Below are positions 33,478 through 44,312 of a DNA stretch of 64,000 bases, in pieces (position 1 is the stretch's first letter; each line of letters begins with the position of its first letter). The DNA is from Antedon bifida. Lineage: Eukaryota > Echinodermata > Crinoidea > Comatulida > Antedonidae. Made by a program: the position numbers and the translations under genes. The stretch spans positions 31,312,501-31,376,500 of the forward strand of contig OY727094.1 of NCBI GenBank assembly GCA_963402885.1, written 5' to 3'. Below the pieces are notes generated by a model. The model searched no databases and was not told where the DNA came from. It was given only the letters and a program-made list of their open reading frames with translations.

Positions 33478-33818
33478 TTAAAGATGTATTGTCCCCCTGA
33501 AAAAATATTTTTTTTACATTTTTTTGTTGAATATGCCATTTTAATCTCCTAATAATTATCCACTTTGACCAAAAATTGGATCGAAAAAAAATGTATTTAC
33601 CTGAAAAAAATGTAATTTAAGCAAAAAATTGTCAAATTGGCTGCCAGCCAATGGTTTTTGGTGAAATTTAACCATTTATTTTGTCATTTTATAAGTAAAA
33701 ACATCATTTTTTTTTCTATGGAAGTGATTAACTTTATTAAAACTACAAAATAACATATTCAAAGTCTGATTTAATTAATCTTCATTTTTCATATTTTTGG
33801 AGGACAATACATCTTTAA
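33478..33818. mobile_element. Family C MITE-like element, copy 2
   Basis: 341 bp, bounded by TTAAAGATGTATTGTCC and GGACAATACATCTTTAA. The outermost TTAA on both sides could be a target duplication, leaving AGATGTATTGTCC as the terminal repeat. A TTAA target is the hallmark of piggyBac-type elements, but no transposase is present. Same orientation as 1-304. Confidence 0.85.
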
Positions 33819-34217
33819 CATTTTTTAATTGTATTTTATGAACAGTTATTACATACACAACACTACACTTAATATAATTTGTCTGAAAAGTTAGTTTATC
33901 ATATGAATTTTTATACGCTCAATCACCTATTTAAGGAATTTCTCTTTCCTTTTTTATACGATCGATATGCTGCTTCTGGTCAACAAGTATGGCACGCCGT
34001 CGTCGCATGATTCTATGTACCATTATTTTGCTACGACACTGCAGAAACTTACAAATCGTTCTATTACTTTCGTCCGTCCTCTTTTCATAGTATTGGTTAT
34101 CAAGACCTCCAGAATTAAGAAATTCTGTCCTAAAATGTGCCAATCATTCCATAATAGATTAGTGACTGCTCCCCAGATTATATTTATCGAACAAACTGCC
34201 CAAAATATACAAAATGT
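33819..34217. other. Spacer between two inverted family C elements
   Basis: Short ORFs on both strands (33931-34143 minus, 33967-34221 plus) have no recognisable domain. Confidence 0.4.
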
Positions 34218-34555
34218 TTAAAGATGTATTGTCCCCCAAAATCATGAAAAAATTAATAAAATCAGACTTTGAATAGTCCATTTTGCAGCTTTAATAAAGT
34301 TAATCACTTTCGTAGAAAGAAAAAATGCAAACAAAAAATGTTTTCACTTACAAAAAAACAAAATAAACGCTTAAATTTAACCAAAAACCAATTAGCTGGC
34401 TTTGCTTTGCTTTAAATTTTAGTTTTTTAAGGTAAATATTTTTTTTCCGATCCAATTTTTGGGCCGGAACTATTAGGCCTATGTAACATTAAAATTGCAT
34501 TTTCAAAACAAAAATGTAAAAAAAAATATTTTTTCAGGAGACAATATATCTTTAA
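34218..34555. mobile_element. Family C MITE-like element, copy 3 (inverted)
   Basis: 338 bp, TTAAAGATGTATTGTCC at the left and GAGACAATATATCTTTAA at the right. It is the reverse complement of copy 2, about 400 bp away. Confidence 0.85.
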
Positions 34556-35122
34556 ATTGATCCAAGCAAGTTAGTATTACTTTGTTCAGCCTACATTGCA
34601 TCATTTACGATTCTTTTTTTATCATTAAAATTATTTTATTGCAGTATACAATACAAATCACGTCTCTAAATAAACTAAACAGTATTTAATTTAAATATTA
34701 CCAAACTCTACAGCTAATATAAATAATGCTTATAAAATAGTCATACAGAAAATGCACATAGGGCCTAAATATGTATAAATTAATCAAACGTTAAAATTGT
34801 ATATCATAATTACGTTACTAAATACTCCTACATGTTCCTTTAACCAGATTGACACCGAATCATGCATTTGCAACAATAAGCGAAAGTGTATTTTATATCA
34901 TACATGTTTGCTGTGAGATTATTAAGTTCTTTATAATAAACATTCAGTTAACGAGATATTTTTAGTAAGATTATATAGTAGTGCTTGCCGTTATTATCAA
35001 ACACATGCAGCGCACACGGCACTTTGAAGTACGTCACACTTTAGATTACGTTAATTCGGTAAAAAAACATTTTTACGATCGTGTGAAATAAAAATACTAC
35101 CGGTATTATCTATCCCTGTCAC
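34556..35122. other. Non-coding stretch downstream of the SBSPON-like gene
   Basis: AT-rich, with no coding potential. On the minus strand TTTATT near 34637 reads AATAAA, a distant candidate poly(A) signal for the minus-strand gene ending at 35417. Confidence 0.35.
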
Positions 35123-35280
35123 TTAAGCTTGGTTCCCACTAAAGACGCAACGCAAGGGCGTAAACGCAACACCAACAAGTTGACCAATGACAATCGACTG
35201 TTCGAATAATCCATCGCCTATGATTGGTCAAATCACTTACGTTACCTTTACGTCCTTGGGTTGCGGCTCAGTGTAAGAAA
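35123..35280. mobile_element. Family S (short relative of family A), degenerate right end
   Basis: AAGCTTGGTTCCCACTAAAG at the left, then ACGCAACGCAAGGGCG, then GTTGACCAATGACAATCG and its mirror GATTGGTCAAATCAC. The right terminus is eroded. Confidence 0.75.
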
Positions 35281-35416
35281 CAGGGGCTTATGAGATACGA
35301 GATTCTTAATATCATTGCAGCTGAATTCCGCACTTTGATGGTGGTATGGTACTCACACTCCGGGGTGAACAGATGGCACAAATTACAAATTAACAAAATT
35401 AATATTTTCTCTAGGC

Positions 35417-35607
35417 CTACACAAAAATAAAATCGCTGCCCGTGTTACATGTACAGGGTTGTTCAATATTCTTTCGTATCCAACGTCCTCTACAACCAGG
35501 GGAATCAATGGCCGTCCATCTTGTCCTCTCCCCCTGTACTCCATCTCCCCTACACAGACCATCGTCTTTCATGGCTGGTTCTTCACACTGTACACATAGC
35601 TCTGTAC
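35417..35607 (-). CDS. SBSPON: SBSPON-like exon 5 (last)
   Basis: Encodes TELCVQCEEPAMKDDGLC followed by RGDG, CRGRWIRKNIEQPCTC and a final FIFV-stop. Cysteine spacing matches the C-terminal block of vertebrate SBSPON. The acceptor is TTGTAG, and the first two bases complete a Gly codon from exon 4. Confidence 0.9.
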
Positions 35608-38600
35608 CTACAATACAACAGAAACTAATGAATTAGTTCGAAATATCACTTTTATATTAAACACTGTTTCCCTCCCCGAAGGAAAAGAAATAAACTTTAT
35701 GGAAAATCTAAAGCTCTGCCTCCACTATCAAACTAGTTTGACAAAAAAAAGTGTGATATGCACAAATATGGTAGTGATGACATCATCGTGTACATATATG
35801 GGCACATCACTTTTTTTCACATAAAGTTTAAAAGTGTAGACAGGGCTTTAGAAGACCTGGACTTTATCGTTGGACCAGTAAAAATAAAATGGTATGCTTT
35901 TATACAGGAGATAAAAATGCGTCATTCTTGTTACATAAATGCTAAGCATTTCTTTCCTTGAATACATAATTTGCATAAACGTGTGTCTGTCGTGTGTATT
36001 TACGAAACGTTCCATATATTACATCTACGAAGTCTAGCTGAAACACTATGCATCTTCATATTATAGGTATGTTTTTTTTTTATTATTGGCATAATAGGTA
36101 CCTTTTGTTATGACGTCAGTCCACTTGGTGCTAACCTGATTTCGGCATCCTTTATTAACCTTTTGAATGGTGAATGTTACACAGTATGAGCTGTATCTAA
36201 AACACGAGAAATGTCATATTACTAGATTGAGTAGTATAATGAACGAATTTATAGGTATATGATAGACCAGTGTAGACTGGAGAGGGGGATAGCCGACAGG
36301 GTAGGGTGGAGTAGGTTGTTAAGTTCAATTTCTTTTGACAATCATTCAATTCTGTTCACCAGTGTCGTAAGTTCAAGTGCCGAACGATGTTTTTCGGATA
36401 ACTCTTGACCTCATAATAGCAACGATTAAAGTGTACAGGCCTACCTAATGTGGATCATTCGTTTATTTATTTAATACGATGATATCCTAGGTGTTGATAT
36501 GTCCACACTTTCATTTAACACCGTAATTCTAAACCGAACGAACGTAATGATTACGTGGAGTAAGTTGAGCGACGAGTGATCGGGCTGGGTGAATCGGACA
36601 AAACATAATTGATATTGAAAATTACTTCCAGATTTGCTTGTAAAGTGATTCTTAATCGGTATATGCAATATGATAAAGAACTTAAGTCATACCGAGGTTA
36701 CATGCCTTAAGTGCCAGACATAGAATTTTACATTTCGTGAAAAAAATGAATGACATACGGTAACTAACAGTTCTGAGAAAAAATTACGACGTCAGAAATC
36801 TTGTTCAAAAGTGAAAACGCAACTCTATCAGCATAATTTTATAGATGGCGAAGGCATTAAAGTATCTAAAGCTCTGTCTACACTATCACACTAGTTGACA
36901 AAAAAAGTGTTATGTGTCCAAATATGGTAGTGATATACCCAAGTATGGTAGTGATATGACATCATCATGTCCATATGGGGGCACATCACATTTTTTGTCA
37001 CATAAAGTTTGATAGTGTAGACAGACAACAGTCATCTGATGAGATTGGTAGATACGCGACCGAAACGCATTACAAATTGATTTTGTTTGATAGTTTTGTT
37101 TTTGCCTATTTCATATCGGTAGTGTCGTTTTATTATTTTGGGATGGCGTGACGAAAAAGTTAAAATAAATCGAAATTTACGAATTATAAGAACAATGTAA
37201 ATGTGTTTAATCTAGGCTAATTCGGCTAAAAGTTCCAAACAAATACAAAAGGGGTGAACTTGTCATACGTTGATAATTTAAAACATAAAATACGTGTATG
37301 TAGTGGAAAGGAATTCAAATTCATTTGAAGAACTGTTTCTCATTTTCATGATCAGTTTTTGGACCATACTGGCATCCTCCCATTCCATAAAGATGAGTCT
37401 GTTGTTCAGCAGCTGGAATCAATCTGTTTTTGATGTTTGTACTTTTGAACCATCTTCATGAAGGATTTTTTCAATATTCAATTTTTACTATATATATAGT
37501 AGACGGTGAGATCATGACGAGTTGGAAACAGGGGCGTAACGGCTATGAGCGCTTACTGGCTAAACCCAGAAGCCCTGAGCTTATATGGGCCCCTGAGCAG
37601 TGCCCATAGGAAAACAGGCTTTAAATATGTCGAAGGCTAAAAACGCCTGAGGTCTTCAGCGTTGGAGGGCCACTTAGGGTTCCTAGACCAAGGGCATCAG
37701 GCATTACGTCACCGACGCTACACAGTCGTCCCGTCTCCCCTTCTTGTCGACACGGTCCCGAAACGAAAGCTTTCGAATAACGTCACCTACATTATTATGA
37801 ACAATACCATCGCTATCGTCAGTCGTCGGTGGTCAGATCTAAATCCCCGTAATCATGATTTCATCATCAAATTCAAAAGGCAGGTTCCAAAAATGTATAC
37901 TATTACTTACTTTGGTTCGTCGATTCCAATTAAATTAGTAATAGCGTTCCATTTTGGATTGATACGTCCTTTACGGTAGTGATATGGTAATATGTGTGCT
38001 GCATCTATATAGAAAACAAAAATAGAGTGGTTACGCGTGGTTCTCACTAGCGACGCAACGTAAAGCAATCTAACGCAACGTGAAAAAATGCCCTTCCAAT
38101 AATTGTGTTTGCCCCCGCCTGCGTGAAATCAAACCTGCGATATTTACAGCACTGTTGCGTCGTCGGTTCCCACTTGTGATTACGCAATACAGCACTTTGC
38201 GTCAATACGTTGTTGCGTTGCGTTCTAGTAAGAACCACGCTTTAAAAACGGTTATTCAGTCAGTTCAGTTGAACTCGTCAAATATTCTTGTTATAGGCCT
38301 ACATTAAAATAATTGTTATAGGCCTACTCACTTAATTTGTTCTTTTTCTTGGGTTCGTTATCACAATACAAGCTCATACAGGCCCGTTTCTGAATTGTTT
38401 CAGGGCAGGCCTTACCCCCTTCTTCGGCCTCAATTTCGACGTAACGTAGCCGGACCGCATGCCCGATACCACATTGAGCATTGCAACCACTCCAGTGACT
38501 CCAATCATTCACCACACAGTCTTGTGCTGTATAAGAAAAGTGATTTTTATTAGCGATAGGAGAATAAATAGATTTTTTGTAAGACCCTTAAAAAGTTACA

Positions 38601-41600
38601 CAATTTTGTAGCTTTTTGGTTCGCTCTGGAACGTAACGCAAATACGTAAGCGCAACGTAAAGCTTGGTTTCCACTAGGACGCAACGCAAGGAGGTAGACG
38701 CAACGCAAGCGAGTTGACCAATCACACGCGACTGTTCGAATAATCTATCGCTTGTGATTGGTCAAATCACTTTGCGTTGCGTTACGTCCTTGCGTTGCGT
38801 CCTAGTGGGAACCAAGCTTAAACGAGTTGACCAATGACATTAGCGACAGCTATAGTTCGGATAATCCATCGCTTGTGATTGGCTCAGATTACCTGCGTTG
38901 TTTGGCAGAAGAATCAAACTAAAAATTGTGTTGGTTAAAGTGTTATATTTCTTTAAATATTCATAGTAAACGTACTCTAATTCGTAACTAATGCTTGGTT
39001 CCCACTAGACGCGCAACACAAGTAGGCCCTAACGCAACGTAAGTGAGTTGACCAATCACCAGCGATTCTAACTGTCGCTAGGTCAACACGCTTGCGTTGC
39101 GTTTACGTTTACGCCCTTGCGTTGCGTCCTAGTGGGAACCAAACGAAAATGATTAATAGCATTCAAAAATTATCGACCGGGCTTGATGCTCCAAACCTAC
39201 CCCACCCACTTTCATTAATAGGGATTGCCAAATACCTGGTGGTATATTAATTATATCGATAGAAAACTGTCAATAACTGCAGACAGCTCTCTCCTCACAC
39301 TGTACCAATGCCACCGGCATCAATTTCGTGCTTTTTAAAACTTCCATCAATTTTTTGATTGGCATATCCTTTGATGATTTTACTGTTAATTATTTGATTA
39401 AACATGGTTACAACAATCGATGGCACTCTATGAAAAGACGAGCACGCGGTGAGTCAAAGGTCAATCGTTATGCAAACTTCCTTGCTGACAAAAATATATC
39501 GGCAAATACAAGAAATGCAAACAGAGGCTGGGAACGGAAATATTGTCCACATGACAGGACTTTTATTGTGAAAACAATTTTCATTGGATCTAATTAATAA
39601 TAGAACATCTGGCTACAATGAATTTCGTGAAGGGTTGGGTCACTTGAACGGATAACTAATTTTTAACTTTTTGTTGTACTGTATTAAGCAAATTAATCAA
39701 ACTTTATGTGACAAAATAATGTGATGTGCCCATGTATGGACATGATGATGTCATATCACTACCATATTTTGCCATATCACTACCATATTTGGGCACATCA
39801 CATATTTTTTTCCAAACTTGTTTGATAGTGTAGACAGAGCTTTACTGTTGAAATCGACATAAATTATTGTAGTAGGCTTAATTTTCAATAACTTCCAGCA
39901 TAACTTTGTTTTAAATGTTGTTTTTGTTCTTCTGTTCTTCATTTTTGGAAACGTTTTAAATAAAGAATGATAAATGTGCGTTTAAACTAACTGACAGGAC
40001 ACTGAATTTTTTTCACACTTAAGAGGTGTTGGGATAAGTGAGCGGTACTTAAAAAGCACTCTAAGGTATCACGTCAGTCTTCACATCGGAATGTGAATTT
40101 CGGTACTACGCTTCAACATACACGGAAATGTCACGCTTTTAAAATTACTTAATTTTCACGCATTTAAAATTACTTTATTTTCACGCATTTAAAATTACTT
40201 TATTTTCACGCATCTCTAATTAAGTATTTAGTCATGGTGTTGGATTTCCAACTCATTGAACATTTTGGTTTTTGTAAATTCGAGATTGTAGGCCAAATAG
40301 GCCTACATCGGTGTATCTTCAGTGACGAATTTATAATTTGTTTTTTTAGGACGTATAATCATTGGATGTGTGCTCGAAGAAAAAACAAACTGCTTTTCTC
40401 ATGCACCCTCCCGTTCTCCCCAAATCCATAATTACTTGGCGTGATATTCACCGCCCTTACTAACCAGGACGCTGCCATCGGGAGATATAAATATGTCTGA
40501 GTGACTTTTATTTTATCGTAATTGTTGAAAAGGCCAACATTTTGTTTACCGCATTTCAAGTTGGTGGAATTTATTCAGATTATTGCTGAATGTGATTCCA
40601 TTAACATTCGCTGAATGTGTCGACATGAAGTCGACATTGTCGCCATTATTATGGTATCGTTTTCAATTACTTTATTTGAAAACAAGCAGCAGTACGATAC
40701 TCTTTGAATTGTATAAATTAGTCACAGCTCATAATCTGAACATGATAGTTTAATTTATAAGTTTAAATAAGCAATAATTATGTCTTTTGCACTATTGAAT
40801 GATTTTACACCCAAATGAATAATCTTTGAACCGTGAAGTTCTATAAAGCGCGCGTCGACGCTGAATAAGTTCATTAGGGTATCGAATACACTGCCGAATA
40901 AGTATCGATATCGAATAAGTACACCGTTACTAAATAAGTGTTGATACCAATAAGCAGCAATGTATTTCCGCTGAGCGCCGCTGTGAAATTATGTACCGAT
41001 ATTTATTAAGTACACCGTTACTAAATAAGTGTTGATATCCCAATAAGCAGCATAATGTATTACAGCTAAGCGGCGCTGTGAAATAAGTATATTCAATAAG
41101 TACCCCATTACTAATTAAGTGTTGCTATCGAATAAGCAACATAATGTATTACCGCACCATATGCCGCTATTCCACAATTATAACCGACAATCGATATTGA
41201 ATAAGTACTATGAGGGAAGAGTGAAATTACCTCTTTCCTTGTACTACACACCATGCCGAATAAGTGCTATTCTATAATGTATTACCGCTTAGAACCCCTC
41301 TCAAATTATTACTAACTGATATTGAATAAGTACACCAATGCATTATACCGCCATTATAATTACCGATGCTGAAAGTGCTATCGGAATTTATGTTCGGTTT
41401 AATTGTGTGTAAAATCACTGGTATCACTGTTTGAAGTACCGTAATAAACCAACAGAGTGCGATGAAACACAAACAACCCGTTTGACTTGGTTTTAACAAT
41501 CATATGTCAGTAAATACTTCAGTTTAATCAGTATAAGTAATGAAACGGATGGTGGAATAACACAGTAACATCTTTTTTTTAAAGATGGGATTCGATTCGA

Positions 41601-42275
41601 TCTGCGATAATTTGTATAGGGGTGAGGCACTGGGAGGAATGGGTGTTGAATAAGAGATGGCACCGGGATATTAAAAGAATATCGTTATCGTTATCATATT
41701 CATTTATAGTATTCATTTTATATAACAATCACTTTTCATCAAATCGAAACGTAGGCCCAATGGCCAATTTACACAGACGAGTGGTAACGGTAAGCGGAAA
41801 ACCGCGTAGTTTGTCTCACGTGAGCAGAAACCACCCGTCATCATGTCATAAGGAATAAGTAGATTCTAGGCTATATTCTTATTACCGTTACCGCTCGTCT
41901 GTGTAAATTGGCATTTAGTGGAATTACAGAATAATAGGACATAATACTTTTCTAATGTTTAAAAGCACACCAAATGTTTCCCCAATTTAAGACAACTTTT
42001 GAACTCGTTTTGTTCGCAAAAACGTCCAATTTTTACTTACGTTGTTTGCATGTCCTATCGTAGTCCACGCAGCAGTCCTTTGTACTAATACAGTGAGAAT
42101 CACAGTAACAGATTCCGTAAGATGTGGAGTCGATTTGATATCCTTCTGCCGTGCAGTTTAAAACCGCCCCGTCGCAACAAAGATCGCTACCATCAGAATT
42201 AGCACCTGAACAAAATGCGTCAACTTTTACAAACAAACCAAGAACAAGTACTAAAATTAAAAGTAAATTATTCAT
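35417..42275 (-). CDS. SBSPON: Somatomedin B and thrombospondin type 1 domain protein, complete gene (5 exons)
   Basis: Minus-strand coding exons: 42275-42041, 38526-38332, 38004-37911, 36196-36102 and 35607-35417, all GT-AG with consistent phases (1, 1, 2, 1), giving 269 aa (human 264). Order: signal peptide (MNNLLLILVLVLGLFVKVDA), somatomedin B domain with the same 10-Cys layout as vertebrate SBSPON (LCC ... GICYCDSHC ... DCCVDYDRTC), thrombospondin type 1 repeat (DWSHWSGCNAQCG, with a WxxW C-mannosylation motif), then a conserved C-terminal region (YCVTFTI ... ELCVQCEEPAM ... CRGRWIRK ... PCTCNTG) ending FIFV. That end mirrors FIFI at the human C-terminus. Likely a secreted extracellular-matrix protein. 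The start is the second in-frame ATG, immediately before the signal peptide; an upstream ATG would put a charged stretch ahead of it. Confidence 0.92.
35709..35849. mobile_element. Family B element in SBSPON intron 4
   Basis: TAAAGCTCTGCCTCCACTAT at the left and AAAGTGTAGACAGGGCTTTA at the right, with the usual core between. Confidence 0.85.
36102..36196 (-). CDS. SBSPON: SBSPON-like exon 4
   Basis: Encodes YSSYCVTFTIQKVNKGC, then RNQVSTKW and TDVITKG. It corresponds to the GYCMEFK ... W ... LREG segment of human SBSPON. Acceptor TTTTAG, donor GTACCT. Phases join exon 3 (2 nt carried) and exon 5 (1 nt carried). Confidence 0.8.
36867..37026. mobile_element. Family B element in SBSPON intron 3
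   Basis: TAAAGCTCTGTCTACACTAT at the left, GATAGTGTAGACAGAC at the right. The AAGTATGGTAGTGATAT unit is doubled in the core. Confidence 0.9.
37027..37910. other. SBSPON intron 3, remaining part
   Basis: No recognised repeat or additional exon. The plus-strand ORF at 37662-37979 overlaps SBSPON exon 3 antisense and has no domain. Confidence 0.5.
37911..38004 (-). CDS. SBSPON: SBSPON-like exon 3
   Basis: Encodes AAHILPYHYRKGRINPKW followed by NAITNLIGIDEPK. It aligns by position with the poorly conserved segment after the thrombospondin repeat. Acceptor TATATAG, donor GTAAGT, and phases agree with both neighbours. Confidence 0.8.
38032..38244. mobile_element. Family A MITE-like element filling SBSPON intron 2
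   Basis: CGTGGTTCTCACTAGCGACG at the left, TCTAGTAAGAACCACGCTTT at the right, with the conserved centre GCCCCCGCCTGCGTGAAATC. It makes up about two thirds of the 327-bp intron. Confidence 0.9.
38332..38526 (-). CDS. SBSPON: SBSPON-like exon 2 (thrombospondin type 1 repeat)
   Basis: Encodes QDCVVNDWSHWSGCNAQCG through ACPETIQKRACMSLYC and a Lys-rich linker. WSHWSGC is the classic repeat start. Acceptor TACAG, donor GTGAGT. Confidence 0.95.
38658..38821. mobile_element. Family S MITE-like element in SBSPON intron 1
   Basis: Complete copy of about 164 bp: TAAAGCTTGGTTTCCACTAG at the left, CTAGTGGGAACCAAGCTTA at the right, self-complementary throughout (ACGCAACGCAAGGA against CCTTGCGTTGCGT). 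Confidence 0.9.
38822..38905. mobile_element. Partial family S element
   Basis: Central part only (GAGTTGACCAATGACATTAG ... GCTTGTGATTGG), directly adjoining the complete copy on its left. Confidence 0.65.
38991..39141. mobile_element. Family S MITE-like element, third in the cluster
   Basis: GCTTGGTTCCCACTAGACGC at the left, GCGTCCTAGTGGGAACCAAA at the right. About 150 bp. Confidence 0.85.
39142..39694. other. SBSPON intron 1, unassigned part
   Basis: The ORF at 39328-39597 has no recognisable domain. Nothing else seen. Confidence 0.4.
39695..39843. mobile_element. Family B element, left end truncated, SBSPON intron 1
   Basis: Family B core in reverse orientation with a doubled CATATTTTGCCATATCACTA unit, and a right end GATAGTGTAGACAGAGCTTT. 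Confidence 0.85.
40137..40213. repeat. Short tandem repeat, ~25-bp unit
   Basis: Three copies of TTTTAAAATTACTT.ATTTTC joined by ACGCA. Confidence 0.8.
40860..41340. repeat. Degenerate GAATAAGT repeat region
   Basis: GAATAAGT or AATAAGTG recurs more than ten times at irregular spacing of about 15-60 bp. The larger blocks AGTACACCGTTACTAAATAA and AATGTATTACCGCT also recur. It looks like a decayed tandem array. Non-coding. Confidence 0.65.
41762..41915. mobile_element. Family H element with ~32-bp terminal inverted repeats
   Basis: CCAATTTACACAGACGAG then TGGTAACGGTAA at the left; TTACCGTTACCGCTCGTCTG then TGTAAATTGG at the right. The arms are almost perfectly complementary around a 90-bp centre. 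Single copy here. Confidence 0.8.
42041..42275 (-). CDS. SBSPON: SBSPON-like exon 1 (signal peptide and somatomedin B domain)
   Basis: Encodes MNNLLLILVLVLGLFVKVDA (signal peptide) and a 10-Cys somatomedin B domain ending in CCVDYDRTCKQ. The donor GTAAGT leaves one base that joins exon 2 to make a Pro codon. Confidence 0.93.
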
Positions 42276-44312
42276 TCTGAACTTTTTTTTCACGATTCCG
42301 TTTGGTATAAAAAAAACTAAACTTTGTTTGATAATAATTAAACTCGAATTCACCCCCTACGTCACGAATACCAGTCAGATTTGAAAACTCTTGACTGTTA
42401 TCTTGAGACTGGAACCTGCTTCAACTCATTTACAAATATTAAATATTGTAGGCCTAAACTATCTTTCAATTCACAAAACATCAATGTCGTCCTCTGACAT
42501 AACTTAACACGACCGATTATCTTTTCCAGTGGTATGGAAATGTTCCACGCTTCATTTAGAAAACTAAATAGTTCTTCTCATCAACTCCGTCCAATTATTA
42601 TTTCCACTATCGGCTGACGAGTGAATCGCGGTTGGCTGAAAATTGTCTGCTCTAAAACGAATCAACCCCTCTCGCGCGTTAACAACTCTGAACCGTACAA
42701 TGTTGTCTTATTTATTTGATTAGGCAGCAGACATGGGCAACAACGCTTGTGATGAGATCAGAACAACATGCTAAGATGTCAATCTATCTTGGCCGTTCAG
42801 TAGGCCATTGGCAAAAAAAGCAAACATGTTATTGACCAATCATGTTCGCGTGTACATTCTTATCAATCACATCGTTCTTTAGTTTAAGTGGTTCCCACAC
42901 ATTAGCCGATAATCATAATCGTTGGACAAAAATACAATTTTTACATAATGGCGGATTTATCGTAGCAATAGAACTACTAATCTAAGCACTTCATAATTTT
43001 TATGGTGGCTGTGATTTTGTATCTAAATGCCAAAATCGAACCTTTTGAGTTATACAATACAATAGCCAACAATATACTAAGTAGACTAGAAAACACACCG
43101 GTATGTCAATAGTTTTTAAAATAAAATCGTGTACAATGCAAGGATATGCGCGCACCTAAGAAAATAGATCATCATACGGAGAAAATTTGGTCTTTATTGT
43201 AAATAAATGCAAATACATTACCCACAATAGGCCCTACATTTAATTAAACAAACTTTATTCATTTTACATTCACCGTCTCCTGGTTTAATGTTCAGAGGGC
43301 CGAACAAAATAGTTAATGTCTATCACAGTTACACGTGACACTGTGAATAATTCCCCCTAGCAAGGGTGATAGTCTGAAATGTATAATTAAGCCTTTTAAC
43401 CGCAATGATTAAAGAGATAGGCATACCTTTCTAGTATTGTTCTCACTGAACAACCACCGAAGAATCCATAATAATAATGAATATTCACCCCGGTGTACTA
43501 CATTATTAATGTTGAGGGCTACCTCGTTGCAATGCAAGGGCCTAGGCCTACATAGTTTCAACAACATTTCCGAAAAAATAGTCTTTAACGTCATGTCCAA
43601 AACCGGCCAATCTAACTTGATGGCATTTCTACAGTGTTGACTTAAGATAATTTATAGTTATTACAGGAATATAGCTAAGTAAACACACGTCTCATAAACT
43701 ACAAAGTGGGAATCTTGCCGCATTGCTTGTAATTGAGTCAGCTTTGGCTATTTCAATAGTTTACGATGTTTGCTATGTAAAGCTATTAATGGAAAGTAGG
43801 CCTATAGGTTTTGTAAGGACAGTGACGCATCGTTCGTGATCTTCAACATTAAATTGTAAACAGATAAGCAACGAATATCCATTGTCTTTATAATCAAATG
43901 ATATGGAAAGCAGCCCTTCAAGGAGAAAGTTTAAAACAGGAAAAAATTTCATTGAAGGATTATTGCCCCTCTATCATAATTGAAATCTCTGAAAAAAAGT
44001 TTAATTTGAAAAACAGAAATACATTCTGAAAAAGGGTATTTCGGGGCCAGTCAAAAGGTGCCTAGGTTTGGAAAGTTGACTACAGTTTAGGCTATATGGC
44101 TTTTCCTTTGTGACGAACAAACCGCAATTATTATTATTTTTACCGGCGACAACGACGTTCCATATTTTTTAGAACAGCGCCACCACCGTCGTCGTCATAA
44201 ACAACTACCAACAACGTTTTTTGCAAGTTGAATTCTTCGTTTAAAAATACTGTTTTTATGATGAAAATCAAAACGTTCAAGACCTAGACAACAAAGGTCT
44301 CAATACATACAA
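42276..44312. other. Divergent intergenic region between two genes
   Basis: About 2.0 kb separates the start of the SBSPON-like gene (minus) from the start of the cysteine-rich membrane protein gene (plus). It must hold both promoters. No TATA box, repeat or ORF with a domain could be assigned. Confidence 0.45.

Noticed and set aside
36471-36668. Minus-strand ORF containing CFVRFTQPDHSS, first considered as the missing SBSPON exon 4
   Set aside because: The exon at 36102-36196 gives YCVTFTI and KGTELC joins with correct phases on both sides; this ORF does not.
37662-37979. Plus-strand ORF of 105 aa
   Set aside because: Antisense to SBSPON exon 3 (37911-38004), whose phase and homology position are better supported.
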